Source: Blastocatellia bacterium
Lineage (GTDB): Bacteria; Acidobacteriota; Blastocatellia; UBA7656; JADIYM01
DNA: 32,117 bases
Direction of reading: 5' to 3'
NCBI GenBank assembly: GCA_021463145.1
Contig: JAJTWZ010000047.1
Coordinates: 1-32,117 of the forward strand
The notes under the pieces were generated by a model. It saw only the letters and a list, made by a program, of their open reading frames with translations, ran no database searches and was not told the origin of the DNA. A program made the position numbers and the translations under genes. Below, in pieces: positions 16,025 through 24,337 of this stretch. Every line of letters begins with the position of its first letter. Positions within the stretch are counted from its first letter, which is position 1.

Positions 16025-16265
16025 CTCGGTTACGATTCGTGTCGACGGCAGGGAGATTCGGGCCGGCTCGGATACAACGGTAGCCGTTGCACTGATCAAC
16101 GCCGGCGTCTGGACGTTCCGCACGTCGGTGACTGGCGAGCCAAGGGGGCCGGTGTGCGGGATGGGCGTGTGTTTCGAGTGTCGCGTAGCGATCGACGGCG
16201 TGGAGCACGTGCGTGCCTGCATGGAACCCGTGCGCGACGGGATGGAGATCGATACCGGTGGCTGA
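16017..16265 (+). CDS. [2Fe-2S] small subunit of dehydrogenase
   Basis: An 82-residue ferredoxin-like protein. The four cluster ligands are visible as C47-G-M-G-V-C52-F-E-C55 with Cys68 further on, the plant-type [2Fe-2S] pattern found in the small subunits of heteromeric amino-acid dehydrogenases and in the N-terminal part of sarcosine oxidase alpha. It would carry electrons between the two flavoproteins encoded on either side. It overlaps the upstream gene by eight bases and the downstream one by eight, so the three subunits are translationally coupled. Confidence 0.88.
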   Translation: MADSVTIRVDGREIRAGSDTTVAVALINAGVWTFRTSVTGEPRGPVCGMGVCFECRVAIDGVEHVRACMEPVRDGMEIDTGG

Positions 16266-17502
16266 AGTCTTCGACGTGGCAGTTGTCGGCGCGGGGCCGG
16301 CCGGTGTTGCGGCGGCGTGCCGCGTGGCGGAGCGTGGTGCGCGCGTGGCGCTCGTCGACGAGGGATTTCGGCCGGGGGGTCAGATCTACCGGCATCGCGA
16401 GGGAAGAGCGCCGGCGGCGATTGGCGAGTGGATGGCCCGACTGGCTCGGCTGAAGGTCGATGTGATTCACCGGACGGCGGTCCACGATGCGCTGCGACTC
16501 GACGGGAAGTTCCAGTTGCGAGCGGAGAGCGTTCACCTGGAGGCGCGGAAGATCGTGCTCGCGACAGGCGCCAGGGAACTGTTGCTCCCGTTTCCCGGAT
16601 GGACGCTGCCGAACGTATTCTCCGCGGGGGGATTGCAGGCTCTCGTGAAGTCGGGGCTCGAGGTCGCGGGAAAGCCGGTGGTCATAGGCGGTTCGGGTCC
16701 GCTGCTGCTGCCGGTGGCGGCAACCCTGGCGAAGGCCGGTGCGAAAGTCGAATTGGTGTGCGAGCAGGCGAGACGCGCGTCGCTGGCCCGGGCGCTGCCC
16801 TGGCTCGCGCGTTCGCCTCGGAAGCTTGCCGAAGCGTTGAGTTACCAGGCGGCATTCGGGCCGTCGCGATACCGGACATCGACCTGGATTTCGGAGGCGA
16901 TTGGCACGGATCGGCTGGAGGCCGTCGTGACCAATTCCGCGCGCCGGGTCTCTTGCGATTTCGCGGGTGTGTCGTTCGGACTGGTTCCGAATGTGGAGCT
17001 CGCCGTATTGCTCGGATGCGAGCTCCGGGATGGTTTCGTCGTCGTCGATCGGCGGCAGCAGTCGACCGTACCAGGAGTCTTCGTGGCGGGCGAGCCGTGC
17101 GGCATCGCTGGCGTCGATGGAGCGCTGGGGCAGGGGCTCGTCGCTGGCGACGCGGCGTGCAGGGATGTCACGGTGACGGCGGACGTAGAAGCCGCCAGGG
17201 GCTGGTATGAGTACAAGCCTCCGCCTCTTCTTCGTTCCTTCGCCCTGCGGCACGAAGTACTCGAGCTCGCCCGCGCCGACACGGTGGTCTGCAGGTGCGA
17301 AGATGTCAGGCTCTCACGCTTCGATCCGGAATGGTCGGCCCGCGAAGCCAAACTGGCGACTCGAGCAAGTATGGGACCGTGCCAGGGTCGAATCTGCGGC
17401 CCGGCACTCGACGCGATCCTCGGTTACGGGGCAGACTGCGTGCGCTGCCCGGCCAAGCCCGCGACGTTCGAATCACTGCTTATTCCGGAGGACCGAAAAT
17501 GA
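16258..17502 (+). CDS. D-hydroxyproline dehydrogenase, NAD/FAD-type subunit
   Basis: A 414-residue pyridine-nucleotide-disulfide-type oxidoreductase. GAGPAG near residue 10 is the FAD motif, VIGGSGPLLLPVAATLAKAG is the second Rossmann motif, and a C-terminal BFD-like [2Fe-2S] domain is marked by C345-x-C347 with C375-x4-C380. The same layout occurs in the large subunit of heteromeric hydroxyproline, octopine or nopaline dehydrogenases. Together with the two preceding products it would form a three-subunit D-hydroxyproline dehydrogenase, probably at the inner membrane face, passing electrons to the respiratory chain. It starts with GTG at 16258, overlapping the ferredoxin gene, with GGAG upstream. 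Confidence 0.88.
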   Translation: MAEVFDVAVVGAGPAGVAAACRVAERGARVALVDEGFRPGGQIYRHREGRAPAAIGEWMARLARLKVDVIHRTAVHDALRLDGKFQLRAESVHLEARKIVLATGARELLLPFPGWTLPNVFSAGGLQALVKSGLEVAGKPVVIGGSGPLLLPVAATLAKAGAKVELVCEQARRASLARALPWLARSPRKLAEALSYQAAFGPSRYRTSTWISEAIGTDRLEAVVTNSARRVSCDFAGVSFGLVPNVELAVLLGCELRDGFVVVDRRQQSTVPGVFVAGEPCGIAGVDGALGQGLVAGDAACRDVTVTADVEAARGWYEYKPPPLLRSFALRHEVLELARADTVVCRCEDVRLSRFDPEWSAREAKLATRASMGPCQGRICGPALDAILGYGADCVRCPAKPATFESLLIPEDRK

Positions 17503-18389
17503 ACTGGGAAGGCGTCCTGCCTGCTATCACTACGCCGTTTCGAGAGGACCTCTCGATAGATCACGAGTTTCTGGCGGCTCACGTCGAGCGCCAGATGAGC
17601 GCGGGCTGCCGCGGCCTCGTGGCGCTCGGAAGTCTCGGCGAAGCCGCTACGCTTTCGTTCGACGAGAAGATCGGGATATTGCGGACGTGTCGTGTTGCTC
17701 TCGGCCCGTCGGCGCCGCTTGTTGCAGGCATCGCGTCGCTGTCGACGGCCGAAGCGGTCGCCCTTGCCCGCAGCGCCGCCGAGGCGGGCGCGACGGGACT
17801 GATGGTCCTCCCGCCGTACGTCTATCGCGGCGACGATCGCGAGACGCTCTCGCACTTCTCGGCCGTGATTCAGGCGACCGGGCTCGATTGCATGCTCTAC
17901 AACAACCCGATCGCATACGGCACGGATGTGCTGCCGCCGGACGTCGCCCGGCTCGCGGCCGAGCACGGGAATCTCGTGGCGGTCAAGGAGTCGAGCGCCG
18001 ACGTGCGACGTATCGCCGCGATCCGATCGCTTATCGGCGACCGGCTTGCGATCTTTGTTGGGGTAGACGATCTGATCGTCGAGGGTGTCGCCGCGGGCGC
18101 GGTTGGATGGGTGGCGGGTCTCGTGAACGCGCTGCCCGACGAATCGGTGCGGCTCTTCGAGCTCGCGCGCACTGGTCGCTCGGCCGATCTGGATGCCCTT
18201 TATTCGTGGTTCCTGCCGCTGCTGCGGCTCGACGTGGTTCCAAAATTCGTGCAACTGATCAAGCTGGCGCAACAGGAGTGCGAGTTGGGCTCGGAGGTGG
18301 TTCGTCCGCCGCGGCTGACGCTCGCGGGAGACGAGCGAGAGGAGGCACTCCAGATCATTCGCCACGCCTTGGCCACGAGGGAGTCCTGA
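17499..18389 (+). CDS. DapA-family deaminase/aldolase
   Basis: A 296-residue TIM-barrel protein of the dihydrodipicolinate synthase/N-acetylneuraminate lyase family. The Schiff-base lysine lies in LVAVKESS, and the YNNP tyrosine motif is present. In the hydroxyproline pathway the family member 1-pyrroline-4-hydroxy-2-carboxylate deaminase converts the product of the dehydrogenase into 2-oxoglutarate semialdehyde, which the first gene of the operon oxidises. Place in the operon (ATGA overlap with the dehydrogenase gene, GGAGG just upstream) strongly favours that role over lysine biosynthesis. It is the last gene of the operon. Confidence 0.88.
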   Translation: MNWEGVLPAITTPFREDLSIDHEFLAAHVERQMSAGCRGLVALGSLGEAATLSFDEKIGILRTCRVALGPSAPLVAGIASLSTAEAVALARSAAEAGATGLMVLPPYVYRGDDRETLSHFSAVIQATGLDCMLYNNPIAYGTDVLPPDVARLAAEHGNLVAVKESSADVRRIAAIRSLIGDRLAIFVGVDDLIVEGVAAGAVGWVAGLVNALPDESVRLFELARTGRSADLDALYSWFLPLLRLDVVPKFVQLIKLAQQECELGSEVVRPPRLTLAGDEREEALQIIRHALATRES

Positions 18390-18722
18390 CTCACCGGGTT
18401 GTGACGCTCGGGAAACAGAGTCCATTCGAATGACTCGCCGGTAGCCAGGAGAGCCGCAGCAAACGGAATTGTCCTGCGCGCGGCCTGATTCAGCTTCGTT
18501 ACGGGACACGAATCGAGGGGATCGAGCAAGCGGGAGGTGTACCACCCAGACTTGCGCGCGGCGCTCACTGCAATCCGCTGTGGATAATTCCGATCCGGCA
18601 GGGAACAGTTCGCGAAAGTAACAGTGCGTCTGATAACGACATGTTTTAGAAACTCAGCATCAACGAATACCCATTCGCGAACCGACGGCGCAGCGTATTT
18701 ACGGAAGCCGGCCTCGACGTCC
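18390..18722. other. Gene-free interval between convergent operons
   Basis: The 333 bases between the deaminase stop and the DUF1501 stop contain no gene I can support. The only recognisable word is a single perfect DnaA-box sequence at 18579-18587. I see no strong terminator hairpin, which is unusual for a convergent junction of two operons. Confidence 0.5.
18579..18587 (-). promoter_or_regulatory. Single DnaA-box-like 9-mer
   Basis: TGTGGATAA is the exact complement of the consensus DnaA box TTATCCACA. It is isolated: no AT-rich unwinding element, no cluster of boxes and no dnaA or dnaN gene are present, so this is not an origin. A random match or a titration site are the options. Confidence 0.3.
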
Positions 18723-19931
18723 TCAAGTTGTAAGACCGAGTATCTGGGGTTCGAACCCTGGAAATACCGCAGCGGCGTTGGCGAATCCCATTGGGCCGGT
18801 GATCACGTCCGAGAGGACCGATCGATAGTCGATCCTGACCGGCAATCCGCCCGGCCCGGCGAGCGCTTCGTCCTCGATCAATCCGGGCCAATCGCCGACG
18901 ATGCGTCCGCCTGCCACCCTGCCTCCCAGCAGCATCGCCGCAAAGCCGCGCCCGTGATCCGTTCCGGCGGAGCTGTTCTCTCCGATCCTGCGGCCGAATT
19001 CCGTCATTACCAGTGTCGTAACGTCGGCGCTCCGCGTCCCCAGATCTCGATCGAACGCAGCGAGACCCGTTGCAAGCTGGGCAATCGCGTCGGCCTGAAA
19101 GCCCGTCGCCGCTCCCTGGACGAAGTGCGTGTCCCATCCACCGAGGTCAAGGCAGGCTACCTCGAGTCCGACGTCCGCCTTTACGAGCCGGGCAACTTCG
19201 CGGAGTCCGGCGGCGAAATCGTCCTGACCGTACGCAGCGATTGCCGAAGGCTCGTAGGACTGCCCGCGTAACGTCTCGACCTTCGAGAGCAGCGCAAGGG
19301 TTTCGCGCCCCGGATCGCCGAGCACACCGGGCTCGCCGGCGTAGAGTGTTGCGAGACCTGCGGCGAAGTCTCCCGCCCGTGATGCCGAGGCGCCAATCCG
19401 GATCTCGTCGATCGTGGTGATCGCGCACGTTGAGCGCGCGCCCCGAAGCGACTCCGGAATGGCCGTGCCAATCGCGACAGCGGAGAGTGGCCCTGCGGAC
19501 TCTGCGCCACGCGAACGGAGCATTCTTCCAATCCATCCTCCGCCGATCGGGTGCCCGTAGGCTTCGCCGTGCTCGACCTGGTCCTGCGTCTCGAAATGCG
19601 ATCCCGTCGGGTTGTCGGATCCAACCGCCTGCACGATCGCCAGCCGCCCTTCCTCGAATGAAGGAACCAACGGAGCCATCATCGGATGCAGTCCATAGAA
19701 ATCGTCGAGTCGCACCGAACAATCGGCAGAACCGCCCGGCGCCGGCGGCGGAATTGCTATCGTCGGGCGGACTCCGTAGTAGCGATCGTCGCCATATGGA
19801 ACGAGGATGTTCAGCGTGTCCGCTCCTCCACGCAGGAACACGACGACGAGCGTATGGCGGCGGTTCACTTCTGCCGGTTCGATCGGCAAGACGAAATTGC
19901 GCAGGAAGACTCGACGTGACGATCGTCTCAT
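18723..19931 (-). CDS. DUF1501 family protein
   Basis: A 402-residue protein of the DUF1501 family, a branch of the alkaline-phosphatase fold. The VVVFLRGGADTLN segment near the start and the C-terminal MTEFGRR with GTDHGRGFAAMLLGG are the family hallmarks. The basic N-terminus (MRRSSRRVFLRN) resembles the start of a Tat signal but lacks a clear following hydrophobic stretch. It begins two bases after the stop of the DUF1800 gene; DUF1800-DUF1501 pairs are a recurrent unit in Acidobacteriota, Planctomycetota and other groups, with no established function. A secreted or periplasmic role is usual for the family but is uncertain for this copy. Confidence 0.88.
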   Translation of the reverse strand: MRRSSRRVFLRNFVLPIEPAEVNRRHTLVVVFLRGGADTLNILVPYGDDRYYGVRPTIAIPPPAPGGSADCSVRLDDFYGLHPMMAPLVPSFEEGRLAIVQAVGSDNPTGSHFETQDQVEHGEAYGHPIGGGWIGRMLRSRGAESAGPLSAVAIGTAIPESLRGARSTCAITTIDEIRIGASASRAGDFAAGLATLYAGEPGVLGDPGRETLALLSKVETLRGQSYEPSAIAAYGQDDFAAGLREVARLVKADVGLEVACLDLGGWDTHFVQGAATGFQADAIAQLATGLAAFDRDLGTRSADVTTLVMTEFGRRIGENSSAGTDHGRGFAAMLLGGRVAGGRIVGDWPGLIEDEALAGPGGLPVRIDYRSVLSDVITGPMGFANAAAVFPGFEPQILGLTT

Positions 19932-19933
19932 TG

Positions 19934-21439
19934 CTAGTGCCTCTGAAATCCTGGCGATGCGAGCACGAGCGCAACGACGCCAGCAACGCGATCGGCGACG
20001 AGAACGGACCTGTCGGCCGCAATAGACTCGACAACGGCGGTTTCGACCGGTGTCGCAGTGCGCCCGGTAAAGTGCGCGACGAACCGCGGCGCGTCGATCG
20101 ATTCGCCATGGATCGCGTCAAGCGCGCCTGCAAGCTCCACAACCGGAGCATTGACAGTCGGTATCTGGTTGGTGGAGAGCACGGCCGCGAAGTTCCACCG
20201 CCAGAGCAGGGAACCAACCCACTCGGAAGCTTCGTCGGAATAGCCGTCGGGCGTTGGAAGCTGGAACAGTCCCTGGCCCATGCGGTTCAGGTATTCGACG
20301 AGCGCCGGATGCGCGTGCGTGTCGGCGCCAAGAGCGCGAAGGCCCGAGACGACGAACTCGAATGGGCGCTTGACCTTCGCGCCGCGGGCGTTGCGAAACT
20401 CGTCGGAACGGAGCACCTCACGGACCGTCCGGGCGATGTCTCCGCCGGTCTCTGAGAACGTCTTCGCGATTCGCGACACCAGATCAGGCGGTGGATCGTC
20501 GCAAACGAAGCGGCGAACGAGCTTGGCGGAGATGTGATTTGCGGTCGACGGATGCAGGCACGCAATATCGATGACTCGGTCGAGGTCGGACGCGCCGCCG
20601 CCGGCCGCTATCGTGTGCCCCAGCACCGACTTCTCGCCGTCGTCGTGCCGCAGTGGATCGAAGACGACGGTGCCTTTCGACCACTTCGTCTTCAACGTCC
20701 AACCCGTCAGACACCTGGCCACCTCCGAGACGTCCTGTTGCGTGTACCCCCCGTTCACTCCGAGCGTGTGGAGTTCGAGCAACTCTCGGGCGTAGTTCTC
20801 GTTCGGCACCTCGTCCGGCGACGACCGGCGATTCTCCTTGCCGTCTAGGTACACGAGCATCGCGGGAGATATCGCCGATGCGCGAATCAGGTCACGGAAC
20901 TTGCCGAGCGCGTGTTTTCGGACGACTTCGCGATCGTCGCTGGCTTTCAGGAAGATGCAGTCGCCCTTCTCCAGGAAGATGTTCAAATGATCCGACCAGA
21001 ATCCGACCATCACCTCGAAGAGCTGGCGTCGGCTGTAGATCGCCCGAAGGAGCGTGTGGCGCGAGAGTTCCTCGCGTAACACCGGCTTCTTGAACTCGTA
21101 GCCGAGCGACGGGTCGCAATGAACGGATTCGAACCTTCTGGCGCGCAGGTCGCACGCCCTGTCGTCGATCGACGCGGGATCGAGCTGCTCGTCGATCCAG
21201 GCCGGCTCGCCCATAGCTCTCACTCGCTCGAGGTCACCTGGCCAGGGCCCGAATGCCGCCCTGCTGAGCAGGTGAAAGGCCGGGTCGATACCGGCACCGG
21301 ACGCGACGGCGACGGAATCGGGAATCGACTGCCCGAGGTCGCGAGCGACCCGGCTGATCAGCCGTTCACAACCGGCAAATGGCATCGCCGCGGCTCCCAG
21401 GGCAGCGGTGGCGAGCAACTCTCGCCGCGTCGGGCTCAT
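19934..21439 (-). CDS. DUF1800 family lipoprotein
   Basis: A 501-residue DUF1800 protein. The N-terminus carries a twin-arginine-like TRRELL followed by an alanine-rich hydrophobic stretch and a lipobox-like FAGC (Cys24), so export and lipidation are likely. Family motifs are plain: NYARELLELHTLGV with the following GGYTQQDVSEVARCLTGWT, and a C-terminal PTPDGYSDEASEWV. The molecular function of DUF1800 is unknown; it travels with DUF1501, as here. The start at 21439 overlaps the stop of the upstream membrane-protein gene by four bases, giving a three-gene coupled operon. Confidence 0.9.
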   Translation of the reverse strand: MSPTRRELLATAALGAAAMPFAGCERLISRVARDLGQSIPDSVAVASGAGIDPAFHLLSRAAFGPWPGDLERVRAMGEPAWIDEQLDPASIDDRACDLRARRFESVHCDPSLGYEFKKPVLREELSRHTLLRAIYSRRQLFEVMVGFWSDHLNIFLEKGDCIFLKASDDREVVRKHALGKFRDLIRASAISPAMLVYLDGKENRRSSPDEVPNENYARELLELHTLGVNGGYTQQDVSEVARCLTGWTLKTKWSKGTVVFDPLRHDDGEKSVLGHTIAAGGGASDLDRVIDIACLHPSTANHISAKLVRRFVCDDPPPDLVSRIAKTFSETGGDIARTVREVLRSDEFRNARGAKVKRPFEFVVSGLRALGADTHAHPALVEYLNRMGQGLFQLPTPDGYSDEASEWVGSLLWRWNFAAVLSTNQIPTVNAPVVELAGALDAIHGESIDAPRFVAHFTGRTATPVETAVVESIAADRSVLVADRVAGVVALVLASPGFQRH

Positions 21440-21993
21440 TGCCGTGCCGGCTCGGCGGTGACAGTTGGAAATCCGAGCTCGGTGGAATTCGAATCGGGCG
21501 AAGGCTCGGCGGGAATGAGCCTTCGAATCAGTGCGATCGTTGCGGCCCCGGCTCCGATCACGAAGGCAACGGGAAGCAAGACGAACCAGCCCACTATGGG
21601 GAGAAGCCCCGACAGCGCCAGTACGACACCACCCCGCAGAGTCGCACGCCAGGGCCGGTGAGCGTCCGATGCCGAAGCCAGTCGCTCTCCGATGCACGTC
21701 GCAAGCCCCGCGACGCCAATGAAAGAGTGGAACACGGTCGCGCTCAGCACTGTGGCTCCGATGATTGTGCCAATCGGACCGCCCAGCTTCGCGAGCGCGA
21801 TGGAAGAAGCGATAGGGACCAGCGCTACCGGAAATCCGACGACGAACGGAAGGACGAGACCTCGACGCGTCCGTTCTGTTGAAACACGGACGGCGTTGGG
21901 CCATAGCCCACGCGCAAGCAAGGCGAGACTGACGAATGCAAGCGTCAGCCCCAGAACGACGAAGAAGACTGCCATCGTATCGGCCATCAGCAT
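21436..21993 (-). CDS. Membrane protein of unknown function
   Basis: A 185-residue protein with about four to five hydrophobic segments (roughly residues 8-28, 46-64, 70-98, 120-150) and a polar C-terminal tail. I do not recognise the family. AGGAGG eight bases before the ATG at 21993 selects this start over an ATG two codons later. It is the first gene of the operon with DUF1800 and DUF1501, overlapping the former by four bases, so it may help anchor or export them. That is inference from coupling only. Confidence 0.75.
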   Translation of the reverse strand: MLMADTMAVFFVVLGLTLAFVSLALLARGLWPNAVRVSTERTRRGLVLPFVVGFPVALVPIASSIALAKLGGPIGTIIGATVLSATVFHSFIGVAGLATCIGERLASASDAHRPWRATLRGGVVLALSGLLPIVGWFVLLPVAFVIGAGAATIALIRRLIPAEPSPDSNSTELGFPTVTAEPARQ

Positions 21994-22138
21994 GGCTGCG
22001 ACCTCCTCACGACACGGTCAGTTGATCGGCACGACGATCGGTGAAGCGATCCGTCGCCGGCGACCTGCTGTACGAACCGTCTCGGGACGAGGTTTGACCG
22101 AAGTTTGGGAGGCAGGGAGCGACAGGACGCACGGCGGC

Positions 22139-22173
22139 GCCCCTGCGAGCAGCGCCGCGGCGCTCACAGGGGC
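22139..22173. terminator. Hairpin terminator after ric
   Basis: GCCCCTGCGAGC (22139-22150) pairs with 22162-22173 with a single mismatch, and the centre AGCGCCGCGGC can pair further. It lies 58 bases after the ric stop in the ric direction and before the promoter of the DUF1800 operon, a fitting terminator position. There is no T-tract. Confidence 0.55.
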
Positions 22174-22230
22174 ATCGCGATTGTCATCTGGCTGCGGCAA
22201 GCCAACGTCTGCTTGCCCTTACGGGACGCT

Positions 22231-22956
22231 TCAGCCCTGAGATTCCATCTCCATGGCCCGTGGGAAGAGCACATTGTTTTCGAGGTGGATGTGCTGATGG
22301 AGATCGCGCTCGAGTTCTTCCAGCCCTTCGTAGAGAGCGCGGAAGCTCATGCAGGCATCGGCTGGAAGCGTGAACCCCCCAGACGCCTCACGAATGTCGC
22401 GCAACAGCGCGCCGTCGACGTCGTGCTCGTGCATCATCATCCGGATCGGATTCGACACCGTTCCGAACGGGGGCATCGGAATTGACCGTCCCGCGCTGTG
22501 CGCCCGCTCCATGTCGGTGATGTAAGGGAAGAGGATTCGCTCCTCCTTCATCATGTGCGGCATCAGGTCGTCCCGTAGTTGACAGAACGCATGACCCACC
22601 TTGGCGAGTTCCGGATGGTTCTCGCCGTGCCGCGATTGCACCTTCGCGAGCAGCTGGTCCAGTCGAGCAAGTTCATCGGCGGTGAAGACGTGGTGCTTCG
22701 ACACGATGTGCTCGATGAGCTGCTCGAGCGTCGCTTCCTTCAGCATCCGGTCGAGTTCGGTGACAGGGCTCGACAGCTCGAGCTCGTTCAGCTTGCCAAT
22801 GAGCTCATCGCCGTCGATTCCCGCAGCAGCGCACGCAGCTTCCAGAGTCTGCCCGCCTCCGCAGCAATAGTCGATTCCGGCGCGTTCGAATACCCGGGTG
22901 GCTCCCGGGACGCGCAATGCAAGATCCCTGACCGTTTCGTGAATGATTGCTGGCAT
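22231..22956 (-). CDS. ric: Ric/ScdA/YtfE iron-sulfur cluster repair protein
   Basis: A 241-residue di-iron protein of the RIC family, normal length. The N-terminal ScdA domain carries the DYCCGGG motif with two adjacent cysteines, and the hemerythrin-like part supplies conserved histidines in [22 protein letters not shown] and HQHIHLENN. These proteins restore iron-sulfur clusters damaged by nitric oxide or peroxide. AAGGAGA six bases before the ATG fixes the start at 22956. It is divergent from the nitrate-reductase-like operon across 170 bases that contain a Crp/Fnr-like palindrome. Nitrosative stress protection during nitrate reduction is the inferred role. Confidence 0.92.
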   Translation of the reverse strand: MPAIIHETVRDLALRVPGATRVFERAGIDYCCGGGQTLEAACAAAGIDGDELIGKLNELELSSPVTELDRMLKEATLEQLIEHIVSKHHVFTADELARLDQLLAKVQSRHGENHPELAKVGHAFCQLRDDLMPHMMKEERILFPYITDMERAHSAGRSIPMPPFGTVSNPIRMMMHEHDVDGALLRDIREASGGFTLPADACMSFRALYEGLEELERDLHQHIHLENNVLFPRAMEMESQG

Positions 22957-23030
22957 CAATTGTCTCCTTCTTCGGCGCGCCTCTGGGGCTGCCTTTCGGT
23001 TCAAGGTATCCCTCGACCGGCAAACTGAGG

Positions 23031-23046
23031 TATGACTTAGGTCACG
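23031..23046. promoter_or_regulatory. Crp/Fnr-like operator in ric/reductase divergent promoter
   Basis: TATGACTTAGGTCACG contains the perfect palindrome TGAC-N4-GTCA at 23033-23044. It is almost centred between the two start codons (about 82 bases from ric and 88 from the cytochrome b gene), so one site could serve both directions. The same core stands before the narK operon. The binding regulator is not encoded here. Confidence 0.5.
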
Positions 23047-23126
23047 GCGCACCGGTATCCCCTCCGGCTGCCTCTCGAACCGCTTACCCAGAGCGGTTAC
23101 GACCAGCGAGAGTCAGTCCGAGACCG

Positions 23127-24311
23127 ATGCGGTTGAAACACATGACTCGACTCGACATTCGTCCCGAGAATCTCAAGGCGACGGCGTGGGGCACGGCAGC
23201 GACTGCCGTGCTCGGCGTACTCATCGTCGCCGGGTCGCGACGTCTGAATCATTTCGATGCCGCGCTCGTCGGCTACACGTTCGCCGTGCTCTTCGCGACC
23301 TTCGGCGTGACGTACCGCTACGCGATGTGGCTCATGCGTCCGACGACCGCGATCTACTGGCGAAGGGGATGGCAGGTGTTTCTAAGGCCGAAGTACATCG
23401 GCCGAAACATCGCGCTCTGGATACGGCACGTTGGCAGCGACTTCGTGCTCAATGCCTTCGTGTTCCGGCGCGGGAAGGCGCGATGGATGGCGCATTGGCT
23501 CATCATGTGGGGCTGCGTGCTCGCCACGGCGATCACGTTTCCCCTCGTCTTCGGCTGGGTACATTTCGCGACGGTGACGGGAGATTTCGGAACTTACGAA
23601 GCATTCGTCTTCGGCTTTCCGGTCTCCCGATTCCAGATCGACTCGCTGATAGGGTTCCTCACGTTTCACGGTCTCGTGTGGGCCTCGATCCTGGTGACCC
23701 TGGGTGTGATGCTCGCAATGCGAAGACGCATGCGAGATCGAAGCGCGGCCGCGATTCAGCAGTTCGGCGAAGATTTCCTCCCGCTCATCCTGCTTTTCGC
23801 AATCAGCGTCACGGGATTGATGCTCACGGCCAGCTACACCTGGATGAAGGGTTACGCGTACGACTTCCTTGCCATCCTTCACGCCATCACGGTTATCTTC
23901 ACGCTGCTCTGGTTGCCATTCGGCAAGTTCTTCCACATCTTTCAGCGGCCCGCGCAGATCGGCGTCGCCTTCTACAAGGAAGTAGGCCGGCTGGAACCGC
24001 CCGCGCATTGTCGCCGTTGCGGACACGGCTTCACCTCGGAATTGCACGTGCGTGACCTCATCGAAGCCGAGCGCGTGCTTGGCTACCGATACGATATCGA
24101 CGGAGAGGTCGAACACTACCAGTGGATATGCCCGCCGTGCCGCCGCTCCATGCTCGTTCTCGCCCAGGGACGCGCCTGGGCGGACGAGCTTGGAACGGGT
24201 GTCTACCCCCTTGGCGGCGAATCACCCGACGGAGTCACGCCACGCTTCGGCAACGCGGGCGTCAACCAGGGTCCGCTTGGAAGCGAGGACCGCGACAACT
24301 TCCATCCCTGA
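23127..24311 (+). CDS. NarI/DsrM-like cytochrome b membrane subunit with cysteine ribbon
   Basis: A 394-residue membrane protein with about six hydrophobic helices in residues 25-275. Histidines 123, 181, 252 and 270 lie in or beside helices; His252 and His270 are 18 apart, the same spacing as the haem ligands His187 and His205 of E. coli NarI, and are followed by the KFFHIFQRP ending typical of NarI-type cytochromes. A b-type haem quinol oxidase role is therefore likely. The soluble C-terminal part (residues about 290-394) has two C-x2-C pairs (CRRC, CPPC), suggesting a zinc ribbon or rubredoxin-like site. The start at 23127 lacks a strong ribosome binding site; an ATG at 23142 is an alternative. 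Automated annotation may call such proteins transporters. Confidence 0.7.
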   Translation: MRLKHMTRLDIRPENLKATAWGTAATAVLGVLIVAGSRRLNHFDAALVGYTFAVLFATFGVTYRYAMWLMRPTTAIYWRRGWQVFLRPKYIGRNIALWIRHVGSDFVLNAFVFRRGKARWMAHWLIMWGCVLATAITFPLVFGWVHFATVTGDFGTYEAFVFGFPVSRFQIDSLIGFLTFHGLVWASILVTLGVMLAMRRRMRDRSAAAIQQFGEDFLPLILLFAISVTGLMLTASYTWMKGYAYDFLAILHAITVIFTLLWLPFGKFFHIFQRPAQIGVAFYKEVGRLEPPAHCRRCGHGFTSELHVRDLIEAERVLGYRYDIDGEVEHYQWICPPCRRSMLVLAQGRAWADELGTGVYPLGGESPDGVTPRFGNAGVNQGPLGSEDRDNFHP

Positions 24312-24337
24312 AACGAAGGACCAACTAATCACACCAG

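Noticed and set aside
17499-18389. Lysine-biosynthetic dapA
   Set aside because: The family match is to DapA-like aldolases in general; the gene is embedded in the hydroxyproline operon with overlapping junctions, which favours the deaminase role.
18746-18760. tRNA-like T-arm (GGGGTTCGAACCCTG)
   Set aside because: It lies inside the coding end of the DUF1501 gene (encoding GFEPQ), and no anticodon or acceptor stem can be built around it.
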